Shown here in pieces: positions 21,702 through 30,923 of a stretch of DNA of 31,644 nt (its first letter is position 1; each line of letters begins with the position of its first letter). The notes beneath the pieces are model-generated. The model made no database searches, was not told the origin of the DNA, and saw nothing but the letters and a program-made list of their open reading frames with translations. The DNA comes from Phaeoceros laevis (lineage: Eukaryota > Anthocerotophyta > Anthocerotopsida > Notothyladales), in assembly GCA_049999765.1 (NCBI GenBank), contig JBNGIQ010009464.1, forward strand, positions 1 to 31,644, written 5' to 3'. The position numbers were made by a program, and so were the translations under genes.

Positions 21702-23981
21702 TCAGAGCCGATCAGAACATGAGCAAGCTCCATCCACAAACCGGTGCACACGGTGGGCATCGCGAACTATAATCTCTCGTTTTTCCAGTCTCGACATGAT
21801 CTTGGTGCCACTGTGGCAGTCATCACACATACGGAGATTCTTAGTAACTAACAGAGTTGTGCCCTCTGGGGTGTTTATAAGACCATACGCCAGGGCCAGC
21901 TTCTCAGCGTGTCCACACAATGCATCTTCCTTGTCCCTCCCTGGGCCTGCCTGCATCACCAAATCTGTGTGTGGCACATGACCTCCGTCCCCCTTCAGTT
22001 GCAAATTCACACTCTGCAGCTTGAAGGAAATATCATCTCTGTCTTCCCCTACAGTAAATGTCCGCACCTTGCTGAGTATCTCAATCGTGGCCTTTGCAGC
22101 CTTCTTCCAAGCACCTGCAGACTTTCTCAGACTCTCTATCCTTTCTGCGTCACTCAACCTACCAGCTTTTGTATACATACTGGTCAACAGTGCATATGCA
22201 GCTGCATGCTCAGGATCCAATTTGATCAGATGGTCGAAGCACCTCCGTCCACACTCCAGGTCACCTTGGCTTTTGCAAGCACTCAGCAGAGATATCCATG
22301 CACCTGCATCATTTTGAAGTAGTGTAGATCGCACCAGGTCTTCAGCCTCATCCAGGTTGCCTGAACGGGCGAGAAGATCAACCATGCATGTGTAGTGATG
22401 GACAGAGGGAGCGATCCCGTAGTCCTGCACCATCATTTTGAAGTAGCGTCTACCGTCATTCACCAGTCCCTCATGACAGCATGCCACAAGAAGAGAAATA
22501 AAAGTTGCACCATTAGGCTGAACACCTCGCTGTTTCATCTCCTCAAAGAACTGCATTGCCATTTTGCTGTCACTATGTTCTGCATATCCGTTCAGCAGGG
22601 CAGTCCATGTCACTACATCTTTAGCAGGCAATTTATCAAATAGTATACGAGCATCCTTCAAGCTCCCGCATTTTGCGTACATGTCCACCAGGCTGTTGCC
22701 CACGATCAAATCAGTTTCCAGTCCCTGCTCCTGGATCCTTGAATGAAGCTGCTTACCCTGTTGCAAAGCTCCGACACTAGCACACGCTTGCAGAAGGCAA
22801 GCAAATGTGAAATGGTTAGCTGAAGTGATGCTCTCATGTTGCATCTTAGAAAACAGGGACAGGGCTTCTTCACCAAGCCCATTCTGAGCATATCCAGAAA
22901 TCATGGCTGTCCATGTCACCACATTTTTTCCTGGCAATTTGTCAAACACCATGCGAGCATACTGCAAGCTCCCACATTTTACATACATGTCCACCAGGCA
23001 GCTTCCAATGAATACATCATGCTCAAGCCCAGTTTTCAAAATCTCAGCATGAACCTCCTGTCCGAAAGCAAAATCAGATGCACCAGCACATGCCTTCAGA
23101 ACAGCCACAAAGATATGGCTGTTCGGCTTCACAGCCGACTGCCGCATCTGTTGATACAGTTTCACAGCTTGCGCAGCCTGTCCATGCTCAGCAGAAGCCA
23201 GAATAATGGAAGCCCAAACGTAAGTGTCCCGTGCAACCACTTTTGTGAAAACCTCCGTTGCTTCCTCCAACCTCCCGTGAGAAGCATACAATCGAATGAT
23301 GTGGTTTGCCAGAAATGCACTTGACTCATACCCACACTTCACAGCAAGTGCGTGCACGCGAATGCCCAGGACCAAATTCTTCTGTTTTATGCACTTTTGA
23401 AGTACACTGTACAGGAGAGACTCGTCAACATAAGAGCCTTGCTGCACCATGCGGCCCAAAGCTTCCACAGCCTCGTTGAGGTCTCCCTCCCCGCACAGTT
23501 TGATTATCTGAGTTCTAGGCTCTGAAGCTGCTACAACTTGAGCATCCCAAATAGCTAATTGAGCATCTACCCAAGCAGGTTTGTAGCGATTGTCCAGCCA
23601 CAGAGCCCTTTTGGTATTTTTGTGGCGGAAATCAGGATGGCTAGAATTTTTCTTATCCTGCCTGTTGTCCCACCAAAGTGCCGGGACTAGGAAAAGATCT
23701 CGCCACAACACCTCGTGCTCCTCTGCTTCAGTAACTCCTGCTGAGGAAGCCGCCCGAGTCTCACAAGGCACCCGTAAGCGACCAAGCTTGGCTGAGCACC
23801 GATCGTGAAACGAAGATGACAACCGTTGCTCGGGTATACTGCTGCGTGTAGGAGGTAGCCCTGAACTTGGCTGGGAGATCCAAGCAGCCATCATCCAGCG
23901 AGAAGCACGTACACCTGCATGATGGAGGAGTCGTCGACCTCGACTGAAGCAGCAGTTTGATTCCCCGACATTAGGGCTCAT
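21702..23981 (-). CDS. PPR-4: PLS-class PPR protein with OSB-like PDF motif and DYW:KP-like domain
   Basis: This intronless frame encodes 759 residues. Residues 1-85 are Arg/Ser-rich and nearly free of acidic residues, as in an organelle transit peptide. Residues 91-146 hold the clearest PDF-like motif in the cluster: W103-W104-D-N-R107, P116-D117-F118-R-H-K, ALWLDN, PAWVDAQL. The PPR tract follows (about 158-550), then E motifs. The deaminase domain has PG box KKAAKATIE (626 on, A at the KP position), H691-A-E693, CDDCH and HRVHRF. It ends CSCSDRL, with Ser for the usual Gly. Its P motifs (YVWASIILASAEHGQ) pair it with PPR-1, not with its neighbour PPR-5. It is divergently transcribed from PPR-5 with only 94 bp between start codons. 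The start is the first ATG in the frame. Confidence 0.93.
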   Translation of the reverse strand: MSPNVGESNCCFSRGRRLLHHAGVRASRWMMAAWISQPSSGLPPTRSSIPEQRLSSSFHDRCSAKLGRLRVPCETRAASSAGVTEAEEHEVLWRDLFLVPALWWDNRQDKKNSSHPDFRHKNTKRALWLDNRYKPAWVDAQLAIWDAQVVAASEPRTQIIKLCGEGDLNEAVEALGRMVQQGSYVDESLLYSVLQKCIKQKNLVLGIRVHALAVKCGYESSAFLANHIIRLYASHGRLEEATEVFTKVVARDTYVWASIILASAEHGQAAQAVKLYQQMRQSAVKPNSHIFVAVLKACAGASDFAFGQEVHAEILKTGLEHDVFIGSCLVDMYVKCGSLQYARMVFDKLPGKNVVTWTAMISGYAQNGLGEEALSLFSKMQHESITSANHFTFACLLQACASVGALQQGKQLHSRIQEQGLETDLIVGNSLVDMYAKCGSLKDARILFDKLPAKDVVTWTALLNGYAEHSDSKMAMQFFEEMKQRGVQPNGATFISLLVACCHEGLVNDGRRYFKMMVQDYGIAPSVHHYTCMVDLLARSGNLDEAEDLVRSTLLQNDAGAWISLLSACKSQGDLECGRRCFDHLIKLDPEHAAAYALLTSMYTKAGRLSDAERIESLRKSAGAWKKAAKATIEILSKVRTFTVGEDRDDISFKLQSVNLQLKGDGGHVPHTDLVMQAGPGRDKEDALCGHAEKLALAYGLINTPEGTTLLVTKNLRMCDDCHSGTKIMSRLEKREIIVRDAHRVHRFVDGACSCSDRL
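23544..23711 (-). other. Region encoding the PDF-like motif in PPR-4
   Basis: The peptide begins VLWRDLFLVPALWWDNR and continues with PDFRHK, ALWLDN and PAWVDAQLAIWD. As I recall, the C-terminal PDF motif of plant organellar single-stranded DNA-binding (OSB) proteins has this order: paired Trp-Asp-Asn-Arg, a PDF(K/R)HK core, LWL, and PxWV. Equivalent but weaker stretches occur in PPR-2 (exons 2-3), PPR-5 (exons 2-3) and PPR-1 (6343-6528). The assignment is from memory and by eye. Confidence 0.6.
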
Positions 23982-24075
23982 GAATCTAAGAGCTTAAGAA
24001 ATCGGATCTATGGGACGATGTGAGAAGCTCATGTATCTGGCTGACAATCCTGGTCCAAGTGCATGAATAGCGGTA
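23982..24075. promoter_or_regulatory. Very short divergent intergenic region between PPR-4 and PPR-5
   Basis: Only 94 bp separate the two start codons. No TATA box is visible. Either both genes share a compact bidirectional promoter, or each transcript starts within the other gene's first exon, giving overlapping 5' ends. Confidence 0.5.
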
Positions 24076-27000
24076 ATGAAGTCAAGAGGTGATGTCGGCA
24101 GCCATTTCTTGGCATGGGGAATGATACGGAGCAAACCTGTTCCCTGCAGTATTTTGGAGTGGTGCAGACATCTGTCATCGCTACGAGGCGCACCAGAGCA
24201 ACGAAAATCGGCAAGTAGCCCAGGTGTGTGTCTTCCAGCCAGAATGCTTCTAGTTTGAACTTTGGTGTCTTGCAAAATTGGACTGCTGATGCTCAACTGA
24301 CTTGCAGTGGCCACAAGACCACGGCAGGCGCTGCGGGAGGAGATGTTGGCCGATCCTTTACAGTGGTTGGACAACAGGTCAAATAAGGTAGTGCATGGCA
24401 GGACTGCGTGCCTTGCCATCTGCTTGGCATGTGCCATATTGAATGAAAAGGACCTACTTAGGTGTCTTAATCAGTCGCCCAATGCAGAAAGCTTCCAATT
24501 ACCTCGACTTCATTCACAGTACAGCAAAGCAGCCCTTGTTCGTAGATTCACAACACGCTTGGTTGGAGGAAAAGCTACGGCATGAAGAGGTGGCCGGCAA
24601 TTTTGCAGCAACCATCCGTGAGAACGCTGATAGGTTAAGGTCTCGTTCACCGCCCCCCTCGGCTGCATTTCACATCTCAATTGTATATGTTTTCCTTTCC
24701 TTGAAGGTGATAGTGCGTGTGACAATTTGCAAACTAGCTTACGTCTGCATATTTTGACAATCACTCTGAACTCTGCAGGTTGAATAAGGATGAAGGGAGC
24801 TCTAAAATTCAACCATTGAGAGATCTATGTGAGGAGGGACGGCTTACAGATGCTGTGGAAGCGTTGGACCTGGTTGTACAGCGGGCAACTTATGTCCCCT
24901 CAAGCCTCCTGTATAGTGTTCTCAAGAGATGCATTGCACAGAATAATATCGTTCTTGGCAAGCGTGTTCATGCTATGACCTGCAAATCTGGGCATATGTC
25001 CAACACGTTTTTAGCTAACCATATTATTCGCATGTATGGGACGCATGGGATGCTGAAGGATGCGACACAGGTCTTCGAAAGCCTGGCTGTACCAGACACA
25101 TTCTCTTGGTGTTTTATAATTAGAGCAAATGTTGAGCATGGACACTGTACGCAGGCCATCAATTTATATCGGCAGATGCAACACTCAGGTGTGAGGCGAA
25201 ACAACCATACATTTGTGGCAGTCCTAAAAGCATGTGCTGGTGCAGCAGATTTGGCTGCTGGCAAGGAGGTCCATGCTGATATTCTGGGCAGTGACTTTGA
25301 ACCGGATATCTTTGTCAGCAACTCCCTTGTTTACATGTATTCAAAATGTGGGAGCGTGGAGGATGCTCGCAGAGTGTTTGACAAAGTGCAGACGAGAGAT
25401 GATGTGACATGGAATTCCATGATTGGAGGATACGCCCAACATGGGCTGGGTCAAGAAGCGCTTACCCTTTATGCGGACATGCAACGGGAGGGCATTATTC
25501 CAGCCAGTCGTGTGACGTTTCTGTGCCTTCTGAAAGCATGTAGCAGTGCTGGAGCGTTGCACTTGGGCAAAGAAATCCATTCTCAAATTAGGGATATTGG
25601 GCTTGAAGCTGATGTTTTTGTGGGTAGCAGCTTGGTGGATATGTATGCGAGGTGGGGGAACTTAGAGGATGCTCGCAGAGTGTTTGACAACTTACCAACA
25701 CGAAACGTTGTGACTTGGAATTGTATGATTGCAGGATATACTCAGCATGGACTTAGTCAGGAAGCACTTACTTTGTATGAAAGTATGTGTCAGACTGGCA
25801 CCATTGTACCCGACAATGTGACATTTGTGTCCCTTCTCAAAGCATGTGGGAGCATGGAAACTTTGCATCAGGGAAAACAGTTGCATGCAGATATTCAGAG
25901 AAACGGGCTGGAAGCTGATGTGCTTGTCGGCAACTGCTTAGTGGATATGTATGCAAAATGTGGTAGCTTGACAGATGCTCGCAAGGTGTTTGATAAACTG
26001 CCGTTGAAGGATGTTGTCACGTGGAACACGATGGTAACTGGATATGTGCAGGTGGCTATGACTCAGGAAGCCCTTGCTGTATATGCGAGTATGCAGCACC
26101 AGGGGATCACTCCAGCGGATCGTGTAACGTTTGTGTCACTCCTACAAGCATGTGGCAGCGATGGAGCCCTTCAGATTGGTAAAGAGATTCATTCTCAAAT
26201 TCAAGAAAGAGGGCTGGAAGCTGATGTGTTTGTCGGCAGCAGCTTGGTGGACATGTATGCAAAGTGTGGAAGCTTGGAGGATGCTCGGAAAGTGTTTGAC
26301 AGCTTGCCAACCCGGAATGTGGTGACATGGAATTCAATGATTTCAGCATACGCCCAGCAAGGTCTTGGGCAAGAAGCGCTTACACTGTACACAAGTATGC
26401 AACGAAGTGGCATTATTCTTGCTGACGCTGTGACATATGTGTGCCTTCTCAAAGCATGTGCCTGCGTGGGAGCTTTACACCAGGGGAAGCAGCTTCATGC
26501 ACAAATTCAGAAAGTTGGACTAGCATCTGACGTGTTTATCGGCAACTGCTTAGTGGATATGTATGCTAAATGTGCCAGCTTGGATGATGCTCGCAATGTG
26601 TTTGACAACTTGCAGGTAAAAAATGTGGTGACTTGGAATTCTTTGCTGAATGGCTGTGCCCAACACAGTAATGGCCAAATGGCGATGCGGTGTTTTGAAG
26701 ACATGCGTGAACAAGGTGTTGAGCCCGACAATGTTACGTTCAACTGTCTTCTCGTTGCATGCAGTCATGAGGGCCTGGTGGACGAGGGCCAGCAATATTT
26801 TGAAATGATGGTGGAGAAGTATGGCATCGCACCCGACTTGTATCACTACACCTGCATGGTTGATCTTCTTGGACGGTCAGGGGACCTCATTGCTGCAGAG
26901 AAACTCCTGCAAACTATGCCTTCTCACAGTGACGTTGGTGTTTGGACATCTTTACTGAGTGCCTGCAAAAGCCATGGCAACGTGGAGCTTGGAAGGCGAT

Positions 27001-27539
27001 GTTTTGATCAGATTGTTGAATTGGAACCAGACAACTCATCAGCATATGTGCAGCTAGCAGGCATCTACGCAAATGCTGGCAGGTGGAGTGATGTGGACAA
27101 GATAGAAGCATTAAGGAGGTCCTCAGGTGCTGTGAAGAAGCCAGCGAAGGCCACAATCGAGGTACAACACAAGGTTCTCACGTTTACTGTTGGGGAAGCA
27201 AGGGATGACATTTCCTCCAAGATAAAAAGTGTGAATCTACGTTTGATGAAGGATGGGGGCCATGTCCCACACACTGAGCTGGTGCTCAGAGCTGTACCGG
27301 AGGAAGAAAAGGAAGATGTACTGTGTGGACACGCTGAGAAGCTGGCCTTAGCATATGGTCTCCTCAACACCCCAGATGGCACAACTCTGCTTGTGACCAA
27401 GAATCTCCGGATGTGCAGTGACTGCCACAGTGGTACCAAGATCATGTCCAGAGTTGAAAATCGTGAAATCATTGTCAGAGATGCGCATCGTGTGCACCGG
27501 TTTACACATGGGGCTTGCTCATGTGGGGATCGTCATTGA
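24076..27539 (+). CDS. PPR-5: four-exon, expanded PPR protein with DYW:KP domain
   Basis: Inferred exons are 24076-24223, 24308-24387, 24488-24633 and 24779-27539, giving 1044 residues. Introns are 84, 100 and 145 nt, GT-AG, in phases 1, 0 and 2, matching PPR-2. Exon 1 encodes a basic, Ser-rich probable transit peptide. Exons 2-3 encode the OSB-like segment (LQWLDNRSNK, NYLDFIHS, AWLEEKL). Exon 4 has five full PLS triplets plus a terminal set; PPR-2 has two plus a terminal set, and the length difference (304 residues) equals about three triplets. Triplets 2 and 4 resemble each other (GKEIHSQI, VFVGSSLVDMYA, LPTRNVV), as do 3 and 5 (GKQLHA), indicating duplication of a two-triplet unit. The C-terminal domain has KKPAKATIE (911 on), H976-A-E978, CSDCH, and ends CSCGDRH. 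The only start near the open frame of exon 4 is a TTG at 24780, consistent with upstream exons. Confidence 0.87.
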
Positions 27540-27871
27540 CAGCTGAGCCTACTGTTGAGCACGGATGTACTATCAGGATGGAGACGAGGAGGAACTGTAA
27601 CCTCTTAAGATGTGGGCACTGCTGCATTGTCCTGGGAAGCCAGGGCTCTCCAGAAGTGTGTTCATGACAGGGCTCTCCAATGCCATGAGCTGAGACGTGG
27701 AAAAAAATTCTCTCATCCTTCCTAAGGCCAAGCACTTGGACAGGGGCCGCAGCAGAGAAACGCGGGAAGGGATATCCTTGTGAGGACATTTCAGGGGTGG
27801 GAAGGAAAGGGGAGGAAATTATTGACATGGAGTCAGGGGCCTTTCTGATGGGCTGATATGAGAAGGGCAAA

Positions 27872-28279
27872 TTATATAGGTGCAGATGCTGCCCAGGGCC
27901 TACTTAGCAGCAGCTCTGGATCGTCATGACTCACAGAGAAGTCAGGCTCAGGGGGCTTGACCAAGAGGTGACTCGAGAGCTCCGCACTTGGCATAATGCG
28001 AACCATCGTCATGATCCCTTCCTTGTTGCACAGAGACGTGTCGGGACTCATCTTTCCTTTTCTATGAAGCCTGTCACCAGCCGCCAAGCTGCCTGGATGA
28101 AGTAGGGTGCACAAGTTCTCACTCCTCTTTGGGAGCAGTTTGGGGATGTGAGCTGCAGCTGCTTGCTGTGCGGCCGCGTTAACTGCCGTGCCACAAACTC
28201 GACGGATCACCTCCGTGCGTCCGTGCGCAAGTCGATCACCTTCCAGTCGGAAATCTGTCACTGTCTCACCAACCGCCAT
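27872..28279 (-). CDS. Unrecognised ORF, possible last exon of a minus-strand gene
   Basis: I do not recognise this 135-residue frame. It reads MAVGETVTDFRLEGDRLAHG, then AAAQQAAAAHIPKLLPKRS and NLCTLLHPGS, and ends PELLLSRPWAASAPI. The composition looks protein-like and not like random translation. The frame continues upstream past the ATG as VAVWNFEDLA to a possible acceptor (cccacctacag near 28310), so it may be a 3' exon whose upstream exons I could not locate. It lies convergent to PPR-5, whose stop is 333 bp away. I see nothing else in 27540-27871, nor any gene I can support in 28320-29268, which becomes GC-rich toward the glycosyltransferase gene. Confidence 0.3.
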   Translation of the reverse strand: MAVGETVTDFRLEGDRLAHGRTEVIRRVCGTAVNAAAQQAAAAHIPKLLPKRSENLCTLLHPGSLAAGDRLHRKGKMSPDTSLCNKEGIMTMVRIMPSAELSSHLLVKPPEPDFSVSHDDPELLLSRPWAASAPI

Positions 28280-29268
28280 TGCCAGGTCCTCGAAGTTCCA
28301 GACTGCGACCTGTAGGTGGGATGCCCTATGCCTGCTCAGCCCCTGTTGCGGGTCCCTGTCGAGATGATGCGCATCTGTTAGCTCAACACAAAGTCATCTC
28401 TTTTCTCGTTCGGTTGCCGTCGAAGACAGGTTGAGCCCTCTTGTGATTCCTGCCAGCAGGAGACGTGCAACGGTGGAAGTGATGAGACAGCCAGCGGCCT
28501 GAAGCATGTGGTGTCCTGGCCGACAAGATCGGTTGCTGAACATGAAGGAAACAGGCTAGCAGCCCTGGTAAAACCTGTGACAATAGACTCACCTTCCTGT
28601 ACACGCATGCGCTGTCATGCTGGCTCACGAGGGGAAAGCAAACATTGTGCCTCAATGCTCTTGGAAGGGAAGCAAAACGCTTTCAACTCTTGGTTCGACG
28701 AGTAGGGCAAGAGGTGACCTGAGGTTGCACTTGACCGCCATTTTGAATTTGGCGGTTGGGAAAAAACGGTTAGGTCGCCATGCCGCTGGAAGCCCAGAAC
28801 TTTGTGCCCTGCCGGACGTAACTCCCATATCTTGCTCCGTGCTTCTTTGCGGAGCAAACATGACTGCTAGGGCGACCACTTGCGCATTCATGAAGACTAC
28901 TAATCCTCCCTCGGCGCCTGTCCAGGAAGCTTTCTCCAGATGCGCCTCATCGGCGCCAAGGAGCCCCGGTTCCTGCTGTCGCTGCGAAACGACTGGCGGC
29001 CCGCATGCATGCATATTGCGGGGGTTGCACCAGGAGCGGGCGGGAACTTGTTCATTATTCTTTGGTGAACTTATTGCGGCCCGGGCCTTTCTCCTTCTTC
29101 TTGCGGTGGTGCGCGCCTCATCAAGAAAGCTGTTCCAAGGGTGCGTCCAAAGCCAGATGCTTGCTTGCTCGCTCAGGGTGCGTGACTGACGTCCCAACGG
29201 GTGGATGGAGCGCAGCCTGCAGATGGGCACCCGTGGCTAGGCTGGCCCAGGGGCATTATTAATTGAGC

Positions 29269-30923
29269 ATGGGCGCGGGGTGCAAGGATCAGGGCGGGCG
29301 GTGGCGGTGGCGGCTGGGGGGAAGCGNNNNNNNNNNNNNNNNNNNNNNNNNNNNNNNNNNNNNNNNNNNNNNNNNNNNNNNNNNNNNNNNNNNNNNNNNN
29401 NNNNNNNNNNNNNNNNNNNNNNNNNNGCTGTACGCGCTGGCCATCTTCGGCGCCGCGCCTCCTCTCATGTGCGCGGACCGGCCGCAGCAGCAGATGGCGT
29501 CATCCAGAGGCGGCGGCTGGTCGGGGGACCTGCGGGAGCTGGAGACGGCGTGGAACCGGCTGTGCTTCGGGCCGCCGCCGGAGCCGGTGCGGCTGGCGCT
29601 CTTCGTCAAAAAGTGGCCTGTCGGGGGCACGCCGGGCGGGCTGGAGCGGCACGCCATGACGCTGCACCGCGTGCTGGCGGAGCGCGGCCACACGGTGCAC
29701 GTGTTCACCACCTCCGGGGAGATGGGCAATCTGCCGCAGGACGTGGTGGAGGCGCAGGGCCGCCTGCTGGTGCACGTGCTGCGCCCCAACGCGGGCGGCG
29801 CCTTCGACTACGGCCAGGCCTGGGACGCCTTCCTGCGCCTCAACGCGACGGGGCCGCCCTTCGACTGCGTGCACTCGGAGAGCGTGGCGCTGCCGCACTG
29901 GCGCGCGCGCGAGGTGCCGCGCCTGGCGGCCTCCTGGCACGGCATCGCGTACGAGATCATCCACTCCGACATCGTGCACGACCTGGTGCGCAAGCCCGGC
30001 GAGCCGCGGTCGGCCGACCTGCAGCGCAGCCTGGCGGAGCGCGTGGCCAAGGTGGCCGAGGAGGTGCGCTTCTTCCCCAGCTACCGCCATCANNNNNNNN
30101 NNNNNNNNNNNNNNNNNNNNNNNNNNNNNNNNNNNNNNNNNNNNNNNNNNNNNNNNNNNNNNNNNNNNNNNNNNNNNNNNNNNNNNNNNNNNAGATCCCG
30201 CTGCGCAACGTGCACGTCATCCTCAACGGCGTGGACCAGCTCAAGTTCCGGCCGAACGCGCCCGCCGGCGCCGCCTTCCTGGCGCGCTACGGCGTGCCCG
30301 GCAACGCCACGCTGGTGCTGGGCGCCGCCGGCCGCCTGGTGCGCGACAAGGGCCACCCGCTGCTGTTCGAGGCCTTCTCGGAGATTCTGCGCGCCGGCCA
30401 CCGTGGGGTGTACCTCCTGGTGGCGGGCCACGGGCCCTGGGGCGACCGCTACCGCGAGCTGGAGCCGCACGCCAAGATGCTGGGCTCCATGGCGCCCGGG
30501 GAGCTGGCGCACTTCTATAACGCCATCGACGTGTTCGTGAACCCGACGCTGCGGTCGCAGGGCCTGGACCACACGCTGCTGGAGGCGATGCAGTGCGGGA
30601 AGCCCGTGCTGGCCACGCACTTCTCCAGCATCACGTGGAGCGTGGTGGTGAGCAGGGAGATGGGGTACACTTTCTCGCCCAACGTGGAGGCGCTCACGGC
30701 CGCGCTGCGGACGCTCATCCGCGACGGCAGGGACGCGCTGCGGGCCAAGGGTCGCGTCTGCCTGCGCTACGCTGCGCTCATGTTCACCGGCACCAAGATG
30801 GGTTCCGCCTACGAGCGCCTCTTTTTGTGTATGAAGAACGAGACCTACTGCCACTACCCGCTGCCATCCGATCGCGACGACTGCCTGGCTGCCTCATCGT
30901 CAATCATGGATTCCACAAGCTAG
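29269..30923 (+). CDS. GT4-type (GT-B fold) glycosyltransferase, interrupted by assembly gaps
   Basis: The frame reads from ATG 29269 (MGAGCKDQGGRWRWRLGGS) into a 100-N gap. It resumes at 29427 with the hydrophobic LYALAIFGAAPPL (probably the end of a type II membrane anchor), runs to a second gap at 30093, and resumes at 30193 to the TAG at 30921-30923. Because 100 is not a multiple of three, the frame appears to change across the second gap; this is a gap artefact. Motifs are KKWPVGGTPGGLERHAMTLH (donor-side glycine loop), HTVHVFTTS, SWHGIAYE, VILNGVDQLKF, GAAGRLVRDKG and GLDHTLLEAMQCGKPVLAT (EX7E-type region). This matches a plant GT4 group usually annotated only as UDP-glycosyltransferase superfamily; the acceptor is unknown. 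Third codon positions are almost all G or C, unlike neighbouring genes. The true length cannot be stated because of the gaps. Confidence 0.85.
29327..29426. other. Assembly gap, 100 N
   Basis: A run of exactly 100 N inside the N-terminal part of the glycosyltransferase gene. The round number suggests a placeholder of unknown true length. The local sequence is extremely GC-rich, a common cause of dropout. Confidence 0.98.
30093..30192. other. Assembly gap, 100 N
   Basis: A second run of 100 N, between the two Rossmann-like domains of the glycosyltransferase. The reading frame differs on its two sides, so the true missing length is not 100 modulo 3 unless an intron lies within. Confidence 0.98.

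Noticed and set aside
22836-23324. 162-codon plus-strand ORF inside PPR-4
   Set aside because: Antisense to a complete, motif-bearing PPR frame; no family features of its own.
24780-27539. Regular ~300-bp repeat periodicity as a possible CRISPR or satellite array
   Set aside because: The periodicity is the ~101-residue PLS triplet of a PPR protein with an open frame throughout.
28617-29230. Two overlapping ORFs of about 190 codons on opposite strands before the glycosyltransferase
   Set aside because: Low-complexity composition, no recognised motif, mutually overlapping; typical of GC-rich non-coding sequence.
29500-30854. Long antisense ORFs across the glycosyltransferase gene
   Set aside because: They are a by-product of extreme GC3 on the coding strand and run through N gaps.
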